Source: CAYXDO01 sp964463485 (lineage in GTDB: Bacteria; Myxococcota; Kuafuiibacteriia; Kuafuiibacteriales; Kuafuiibacteriaceae). Taken from it: a stretch of DNA of 28,080 nucleotides. The notes beneath the pieces were generated by a model. It was not told where the DNA came from, ran no database searches, and saw nothing but the letters and a program-made list of their open reading frames with translations. Position numbers and translations under genes: made by a program. The DNA lies in contig CAYXDO010000153.1 of the NCBI GenBank assembly GCA_964463485.1, positions 1 to 28,080 on the forward strand, given 5' to 3'. Positions 23,408 through 28,080 of the stretch are shown here, in pieces. The first letter of the stretch is position 1. Every line of letters starts with the position of its first letter.

Positions 23408-23941
23408 TCATGGTTGCGGCCGTCCGATTAGGTTCAGGATCGCCGACCGGAGATCGTCGATGTCGAACGGCTTGTTGAACACCGCGGCCGCACCAGCACG
23501 GCGGGCATTCTCCTCGAATTGGCGACTCCCGAATGCCGTGATCATGATGAATGGGGTCAGCCAGCTCTCATCCTGCATCCCTTTCAGAACCTCGAGTCCG
23601 GTGAGTCCCGGCATGCGGTGGTCCGAGATGATGAGGTCAAAAGGCGGACGACTTGCCGGCCGCCTCAGGAGGTCGGCCAGAAGATCCTGCAGCTCGGCTC
23701 CGGTCCTTGCCTCCGTAACCTCGTATCCGTCCTTCCTCACCGTTGCGGCCAAGAGGCGCCGCATCTCCAGGTCGTCCTCCGCGATGAGGATACGCTGTGG
23801 TTCGAGCTCCCGCGGATCAAGCCAGCGCTCTACACGCGAGCTCGGTGCCGTCGGAGGGTCCGTGCGACGCGCCCGCGCGCTCGCCGTTGCGCGCGGGGAT
23901 GATCCGTTCCGCCATCGCGACAAAAGGCGCTGGCCGGTCAT
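23408..23941 (-). CDS. Stand-alone response-regulator receiver protein (first paralogue)
   Basis: Residues 50-175 form one CheY-like receiver with every phosphorylation residue present: the acidic pair in AEDD (55-57), phospho-acceptor Asp107 (ISDHRMPG), Thr135 (MITAFG) and Lys157 (FNKPFD). No output domain follows. The first 48 residues are Arg/Pro/Ser-rich and disordered. GGAGG at 23949-23953, 7 nt upstream, supports the ATG start. It is a clear paralogue of the next receiver, with nearly matching C-terminal helices (NKPFDIDDLRSAILNLIG against DKPFDIDELRRTVLDLIG). It lies 98 bp downstream of that gene without its own recognised promoter, so both probably share the sigma-54 promoter. It probably passes phosphate to or sequesters it from other proteins; its partner is unknown. 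Confidence 0.9.
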   Translation of the reverse strand: MTGQRLLSRWRNGSSPRATASARARRTDPPTAPSSRVERWLDPRELEPQRILIAEDDLEMRRLLAATVRKDGYEVTEARTGAELQDLLADLLRRPASRPPFDLIISDHRMPGLTGLEVLKGMQDESWLTPFIMITAFGSRQFEENARRAGAAAVFNKPFDIDDLRSAILNLIGRPQP

Positions 23942-24039
23942 ACCGTCACCTCCCGCGTCGTCGTGGACGCCGCGAGCAGGCCCACCTCGACCAGCCTTAT
24001 GTTCCGATCGACGTCCAGGTTTGAGGTTTGGCCCATGGT

Positions 24040-24594
24040 TCAGCCCTCTCCGCCGAGGTCGTTCGTTTCGCCGGACTCGCTCGGGCCAATGAGGTCGAGC
24101 ACCGTGCGCCTCAGCTCGTCGATGTCGAACGGCTTGTCGAACACCGCGGCAGCCCCCTCGCGGATCGCTTGGCTTTCGACCTCGGGCCCACCGAACCCGG
24201 TGATGAGAATGAACGGCGTGGTCCAGCCGGAGTCCTGAAGCCCGGAGAGCACCGAGAGCCCGGTCACCCCGGGCATCCGGAGATCCGAGATGATGAGGTC
24301 GACCGGTGGATTGCCCTTGGGGAAAAGAAGCTCCGACGCCAACACGTCGAGCATCTCCATACCGTTAGGGACTTCGACGACCTGGCAGCCGTCACGCCGG
24401 AGAGCCGACGCGATGAACCGTCGCATTTCGAAGTCGTCGTCGGCCACCAAAACGCGCGGTGGTCTATTTTCCGATCGCGCCGACCGTACTGCATTCGGTT
24501 CGGCCAGCGGTGCGGGCGCGGAGATCGTTCCTGTTGCCATAGATGCCATCGTTGTTTCCTCCGTGTTCTTGTGCTCCTTGATGAGCTTCGTCAT
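24040..24594 (-). CDS. Stand-alone response-regulator receiver protein (second paralogue)
   Basis: This 184-residue protein has a receiver at about 46-170: acidic residues in ADDD (51-54), phospho-acceptor Asp104 (ISDLRMPG), Thr132 (LITGFG) and Lys154 (FDKPFD). The 45-residue N-terminal extension and short acidic tail are disordered and no effector domain is present. AGGAG (24604-24608) lies 9 nt before the ATG. A near-perfect sigma-54 promoter lies 38-54 bp upstream, so expression probably depends on an NtrC-type activator, most simply the one encoded just upstream. Roles known for such proteins include phosphorelay shuttles and kinase phosphate sinks; which applies here is not shown. Confidence 0.92.
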   Translation of the reverse strand: MTKLIKEHKNTEETTMASMATGTISAPAPLAEPNAVRSARSENRPPRVLVADDDFEMRRFIASALRRDGCQVVEVPNGMEMLDVLASELLFPKGNPPVDLIISDLRMPGVTGLSVLSGLQDSGWTTPFILITGFGGPEVESQAIREGAAAVFDKPFDIDELRRTVLDLIGPSESGETNDLGGEG

Positions 24595-24631
24595 GACCGT
24601 TTCTCCTTTCGCACTCCGGGAAGGGCGAATA

Positions 24632-24648
24632 GCAACGGTCGTGCCAAC
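24632..24648 (-). promoter_or_regulatory. Sigma-54 (-24/-12) promoter for the receiver genes
   Basis: On the reverse strand the sequence is TTGGCACG-ACCG-TTGCT, matching the sigma-54 consensus (TTGGCACG-N4-TTGCW). The invariant GG and GC are separated by exactly 10 nt. The predicted transcription start is near 24621, giving a leader of about 27 nt containing AGGAG before the ATG at 24594. Its position, 84 bp downstream of the sigma-54 activator gene, strengthens the call. Confidence 0.88.
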
Positions 24649-24696
24649 CTAATAACAGCTTGAAATCAGTATCTTATGCGATTGCTACAAGGGGAC

Positions 24697-24716
24697 TTTC
24701 GCCCGACGGGGCAAAA
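24697..24716. promoter_or_regulatory. Inverted repeat, candidate activator-binding site
   Basis: TTT-C-GCCC-GACG-GGGC-AAA lies about 50 bp upstream of the sigma-54 promoter, between it and the activator gene end, where an NtrC-type activator could bind. There is no following T-run on the reverse strand, so it is less likely to be a terminator for the activator gene. Confidence 0.35.
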
Positions 24717-24731
24717 TGGGGACGGCTTCAA

Positions 24732-26117
24732 TCAGCCGCTTCCTCCGGGCTTGTCGCTGCTACCATCGCGGTAGCGGCCGAGCTTGCGAAATAGGGTCTT
24801 GCGGTCGAGCCCGAGCCTTTGCGCGGCGAGGGTCTTGTTTCCTCCCAGCGCCTCGACGGCCCAGAGAATGTACCTGCGCTCGACCTCCTCGACGGGGAGC
24901 ACCTCGGCGGGGTCGTCTCCGGCCAAGAGTACCCGCGAAGGTCGATAGGCCCGGATCTTCTCGGGCAGATCCTCCACGACGATCCGATCGAACCGCGCCA
25001 GCGCCACTGCGCGTTCGATGCAGTTCTGCAGCTCCCGTACGTTCCCCGGCCACGCGTAGCCGATGAGTTTTTCTGCGGCCTCCGAAGAGACTCCGGTCAC
25101 CGGCTTGTTCAAAGTGGACGCGTACTTCTCCAGGAAGTGATGGGCGAGCAGCAGGACGTCGGATCCACGTTCGCGAAGCGACGGCAACGCGACATGGAGC
25201 ACGTTGATGCGATAGTAGAGGTCCTCTCGGAACCGCCGCTCCTCCACCGCGAGCTCCAGGTCGCGGTTCGTCGCGGCCACCAAACGCGCGTCGAAGGGCG
25301 TCTCGCTGTCACTACCCACTGGGCGAACTCTGCGTTCCTGCAAGGCGCGCAGAAGCTTCGGCTGAAGCACCACGGGAAGCTCGCCGATCTCATCGAGGAA
25401 AAGCGTGCCGCCGTTGGCTCTGACGAACAGGCCGGCTCTCTGCCCGTACGCATCGGTAAAGGCACCCTTGGTGTGGCCGAAGAGCTCGCTCTCCAACAAC
25501 GCCTCGGGGACCGCCGAGCAATTCACGGCCACGAACGGGCCGCTCCTCCGGCGGCTTCTGCGATGGACGGCCTGAGCGACGAGCTCCTTGCCGGTGCCAC
25601 TTTCTCCGGTGACGAGCACCGAGGAGTCCGTCTCCGCAATACGGTCGATCAGATCGTAGACCTTCCGCATGGCCGGGCTAGCGCCGATCAGCTCATCGAG
25701 CCGCCACGTTTCCTTCACCGCCCGCCTAAGTCGCCTGACTTCCTGGCGCAGCGAACGGTGCATCACGGCCCGCTCGACCGTCAGATGAAGGGTCTCGATC
25801 TCAAGGGGCTTGGTGACAAAGTCGTAGGCGCCAGCGCGAATCGCGGCGACCGCCGTCTCCAGGCTTCCGAAGGCGGTCACAACAACCACCGGGGTATCGG
25901 GGCGACTGCCCTTCATGCGCTCACACAGGTCGATCCCTCCGAGGCCCCGCATGTTGAGATCCGTCAGCACGACGTCGAAGTCCTCGGACTCGATCAGTGC
26001 AAGGGCCTCGTCCGCGGAAGTACGCCATACGACCCCGAGGCCGCGCTTCGAGAGGGCCGAGGCGACCCACTCACAGTGGCTCTTGTCGTCGTCGACAAGC
26101 AGGACGCGAGCGCTCAT
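24732..26117 (-). CDS. NtrC-family sigma-54-dependent response regulator
   Basis: This 461-residue activator has a receiver (1-120, phospho-acceptor Asp53 in LTDLNM), a sigma-54 interaction AAA+ domain (about 143-370) and a C-terminal Fis-type helix-turn-helix (about 415-450, NKTLAAQRLGLDRKTLFRKL). Walker A is GESGTGKE (171-178) and Walker B is GTLFLDE. The loop that touches sigma-54, normally GAFTGA, reads GAFTDA (218-223), a variant also present in other active family members. The start at 26117 overlaps the kinase stop as ATGA, so the two are translationally coupled, and the longer frame to 26195 is not needed. When phosphorylated it would open sigma-54 promoters; the nearest is at 24632-24648. 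Confidence 0.96.
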   Translation of the reverse strand: MSARVLLVDDDKSHCEWVASALSKRGLGVVWRTSADEALALIESEDFDVVLTDLNMRGLGGIDLCERMKGSRPDTPVVVVTAFGSLETAVAAIRAGAYDFVTKPLEIETLHLTVERAVMHRSLRQEVRRLRRAVKETWRLDELIGASPAMRKVYDLIDRIAETDSSVLVTGESGTGKELVAQAVHRRSRRRSGPFVAVNCSAVPEALLESELFGHTKGAFTDAYGQRAGLFVRANGGTLFLDEIGELPVVLQPKLLRALQERRVRPVGSDSETPFDARLVAATNRDLELAVEERRFREDLYYRINVLHVALPSLRERGSDVLLLAHHFLEKYASTLNKPVTGVSSEAAEKLIGYAWPGNVRELQNCIERAVALARFDRIVVEDLPEKIRAYRPSRVLLAGDDPAEVLPVEEVERRYILWAVEALGGNKTLAAQRLGLDRKTLFRKLGRYRDGSSDKPGGSG

Positions 26118-27595
26118 GTCGTACCTTGTGTCGGCGCGGGTAGATGGATCGAGAACCGACTTCCCTTGCCGACCTTGCTTTCCACGTCGATCCAACCACC
26201 GTGCTCCGCGACGATGCCATGAGTGACAGCTAGACCAAGCCCCGTTCCTTCACCGACGTCCTTGGTCGTGAAGAACGGCTCGAACACGCGCGAGATGGTC
26301 TCAGCATCCATTCCGCAACCAGTATCGCTGACGGACAGCCGGATCCATTCGGCCTCGGGCCCTTCCTGGTCGGTGGGTGGCCGACGGTGTTCGCGGCCCA
26401 GGGACACGTCAACCTTGCCGTTGCGCGAACAGGCCTGGAGCGCATTCACGACGAGATTGGTCACGGCTTGCTGGAGCTGGCCGCCATCTCCGATTGCGCG
26501 CAGACCGTCCGCGGGCGTCTCGTCGATGGCGAGCGTGACACCGCTCTTTCTGGCCATCTGGTCGAGGAGGTCAATCACTCCCTTCGTCATCGCGACGAGA
26601 TCCAGATCGGCTTTCTCCGGCGCTCGCTTGCGGGAGAAGTCAAGGAGCTGTCGAATTATGGTTGCGATGCGTTTGGCCTGCTCTTCGACGATCCGGGCGC
26701 TTTCACGCGCCTCGGTCCCCTCCTCCTGTCCGGTCGCGATCATCTTGGCACGGCCCGCGACGACACCGAGCGGCGTCCCGATCTCGTGCGCGATGCCGGC
26801 TGCGAGCTGCCCGACGGTCGACAACCGATCAGCGCGGCGAACCTGTTCGAGCGCGGCGATGCGCGCGGCGTGTGCCTCGTCGATCGCGCGCCGCGATTCG
26901 GCCAGGCGATCACACATGCCGTTGAGCTCATCGGCCAAATCTCGAAGCTCGTCGTGTTGTCGCAGGAGGAGCGGCTCGGTAAAGTCGCCGGTCCCAGCAC
27001 GTCGGGCCTTCGCTCGGAGTTTGCGGATAGCGCGTCCGACGAGCACAAGACCAGCGAGCGTCGTGACCAACGCGGCCGCCACGAAGAGTACGCCGGCGCC
27101 CGCGATCGAGCGGAGGATTGACTCCCGGATGAAGGCCGTCTCTTCGGCAAGCGGCTCCTCGACCTCGATGGCCGTTTGACCGCGCCGGCCGCCAACAACT
27201 TGGTAGGTGAGTAGCGCCGCGCCTTTGGACCCGTCCTGGATCCGTTGCTGAAGCAGCCCATTCGCGGGAAGCTCGCGGAGCTCTCGCGGAGGCAGCATCG
27301 GGCGCTCGTCGGCAGGGGCTCGTGCCTCGAGGCGCACCCACCGCAGGCGAAGGTGCGGTACGCTCTCGTCAGCATCGCGAACAAGGTCGCGTGCGGCGTC
27401 GAGCTCACCGCGTTCGACCAGCATCTCAACACCGCGGGCGAGTGCCACGGCCTGCCCGGCCGCGTCCTTCCGCATGTCGGTCTCGAAGAGCGCCTTCTCC
27501 CGCTCCACACCCAGGTACGTGTTCAGCGCGAGCACCACGAAGGTGATCGACAGGAACGCCAGCAGGAGCTTTGCGGTAACCTTCATCCGGAACAT
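26114..27595 (-). CDS. Membrane sensor histidine kinase
   Basis: Two transmembrane helices (about 7-27 and 163-187) bracket a periplasmic or extracytoplasmic sensor region of about 130 residues with no recognised family. A HAMP linker (about 187-240), a dimerisation domain with phospho-acceptor His270 (GIAHEIGTPLG) and a complete HATPase domain follow (N-box VTNLVVNALQA, then SDTGCGMD, FEPFFTTK and GTGLGLAVTHGIV). It should sense an envelope signal and phosphorylate the NtrC-type regulator encoded directly after it; the signal is unknown. The start is chosen at 27595 (MFRMKVTAK), with 27586 and the GTG at 27616 as alternatives. No clear ribosome-binding site helps choose. Confidence 0.95.
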   Translation of the reverse strand: MFRMKVTAKLLLAFLSITFVVLALNTYLGVEREKALFETDMRKDAAGQAVALARGVEMLVERGELDAARDLVRDADESVPHLRLRWVRLEARAPADERPMLPPRELRELPANGLLQQRIQDGSKGAALLTYQVVGGRRGQTAIEVEEPLAEETAFIRESILRSIAGAGVLFVAAALVTTLAGLVLVGRAIRKLRAKARRAGTGDFTEPLLLRQHDELRDLADELNGMCDRLAESRRAIDEAHAARIAALEQVRRADRLSTVGQLAAGIAHEIGTPLGVVAGRAKMIATGQEEGTEARESARIVEEQAKRIATIIRQLLDFSRKRAPEKADLDLVAMTKGVIDLLDQMARKSGVTLAIDETPADGLRAIGDGGQLQQAVTNLVVNALQACSRNGKVDVSLGREHRRPPTDQEGPEAEWIRLSVSDTGCGMDAETISRVFEPFFTTKDVGEGTGLGLAVTHGIVAEHGGWIDVESKVGKGSRFSIHLPAPTQGTT

Positions 27596-27950
27596 GTAGT
27601 CTACCCGCGTACACAAGAACCATCACGCGGCGAGATTCGTTCCCATGCGGCCTCACTGGCAAAATTGCCACGCTGTCTCGCGGCGCTCGGCCGGACGTTG
27701 AGTTGAACCGCGAACCTAACGGTCGTGGACGCACCAGATCCACTCAGCCGCGGGGCATGCCCCCGACCACGCCCGTCGGTGCCTCGATGGCGAACCTTCT
27801 CTTGGTTGACGACGATGTCGATAGGGCTGAGCTCGAACCCATCGGTCGCGGCCGGGCTGGAGAGTGCGGGCGAGAACGTGCGACATTCGTCGTAACCGAT
27901 CGTGGCGGTGACTTTCAGGCCGCTGAGTTGTGTCGTCGGATCGGGTGAGT
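27596..27950. other. Upstream region of the kinase gene, no confident gene
   Basis: This 355-bp stretch contains the inverted repeat TGGCAA-AA-TTGCCA at 27657-27670, 62 bp upstream of the kinase start. A reverse-strand open frame (27601-27966) starts with the codon GTG and has a coding-like first half (KVTATIGYDECRTFSP region) but an Arg/Gly-rich second half. It has no recognised domain and may be a decayed fragment. No sigma-54 site was found here. Confidence 0.35.
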
Positions 27951-28080
27951 CTAGCTGCAGCCACACGACTCACCGCTCCGCTGTCCCTGGATGGAGCAGC
28001 CGATGTTGGGGGCGATGCGCTCGGTAGTTGAACGAAGCCGCTTCGCGGCGGTCTGAATCCGTGCGTGCATCTGAGTCTCT
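27951..28080 (-). CDS. Possible 3' end of a gene truncated by the window edge
   Basis: The reverse-strand frame from 28080 to a TAG at 27951-27953 encodes 42 residues (containing MHARIQTAAKRLR and RIAPNIGCSIQGQ) with mostly G or C in third codon positions, as in the real genes here. No family was recognised. It may be the C-terminus of a longer gene outside the window, or chance. Confidence 0.25.
   Translation of the reverse strand, partial: ETQMHARIQTAAKRLRSTTERIAPNIGCSIQGQRSGESCGCS

Noticed and set aside
24819..26222. Forward-strand open frame of 467 codons opposite the NtrC gene
   Set aside because: The reverse strand encodes a complete NtrC-family protein with all motifs, so this is a mirror frame.

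Overview
The window looks like chromosomal DNA from a GC-rich, Gram-negative, predatory-type delta-group bacterium, most likely a member of the Myxococcota. This is an inference from the high GC content, the many lipoprotein signal peptides, a Cys-rich lipoprotein of the kind common in that phylum, HEAT-repeat proteins, frequent GTG and TTG starts, and an NtrC-type sigma-54 two-component system. No rRNA, tRNA, CRISPR array, insertion sequence or phage gene was found.

Layout. (1) 1-1251: a short repeat region, then a reverse-strand gene for a leaderless lysozyme-like protein. (2) 1601-4132: a large forward-strand lipoprotein of unknown function. (3) 4220-13760: a reverse-strand run of six genes. 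In transcription order these are holB, metG, a HEAT-repeat protein, an M1 aminopeptidase, a LapG-like transglutaminase-fold cysteine peptidase, and a second HEAT-repeat protein with a (QQS)5 tail. Two of the junctions are 4-nt GTGA overlaps. (4) 13858-17180: a forward-strand phospholipase-D-like lipoprotein with two lamin-tail domains, then a large YkgJ-type Cys-cluster protein whose 3' end carries a frame-changing 20-bp duplication. (5) 17341-19233: a reverse-strand peptidoglycan-binding plus papain/C39-like peptidase, and a small lipoprotein. (6) 19479-23233: an NTF2/SnoaL-like protein, a propeller-like lipoprotein and a Cys-rich lipoprotein, all forward. (7) 23408-27595: a reverse-strand regulatory block with a membrane histidine kinase, an NtrC-family activator (ATGA overlap) and two stand-alone receiver proteins. 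(8) 27596-28080: mostly unexplained, with a possible truncated gene at the edge.

The strongest non-gene signal is a near-perfect sigma-54 promoter at 24632-24648. It reads toward the two receiver genes and lies just downstream of the NtrC activator gene. The whole block therefore looks like a self-contained circuit: kinase to activator to sigma-54 promoter to two small receivers, which may feed back on the kinase.

The second theme is short tandem repeats: a hexanucleotide element present twice in inverted orientation about 17 kb apart, two 9-bp arrays, and two 20-bp duplications. They sit at gene ends and in intergenic DNA, and several could change protein tails or gene spacing. Most of the remaining genes encode surface or periplasmic proteins (five predicted lipoproteins, cell-wall hydrolases, proteases), which suggests envelope or secretion-related accessory DNA around a small housekeeping core (holB, metG).
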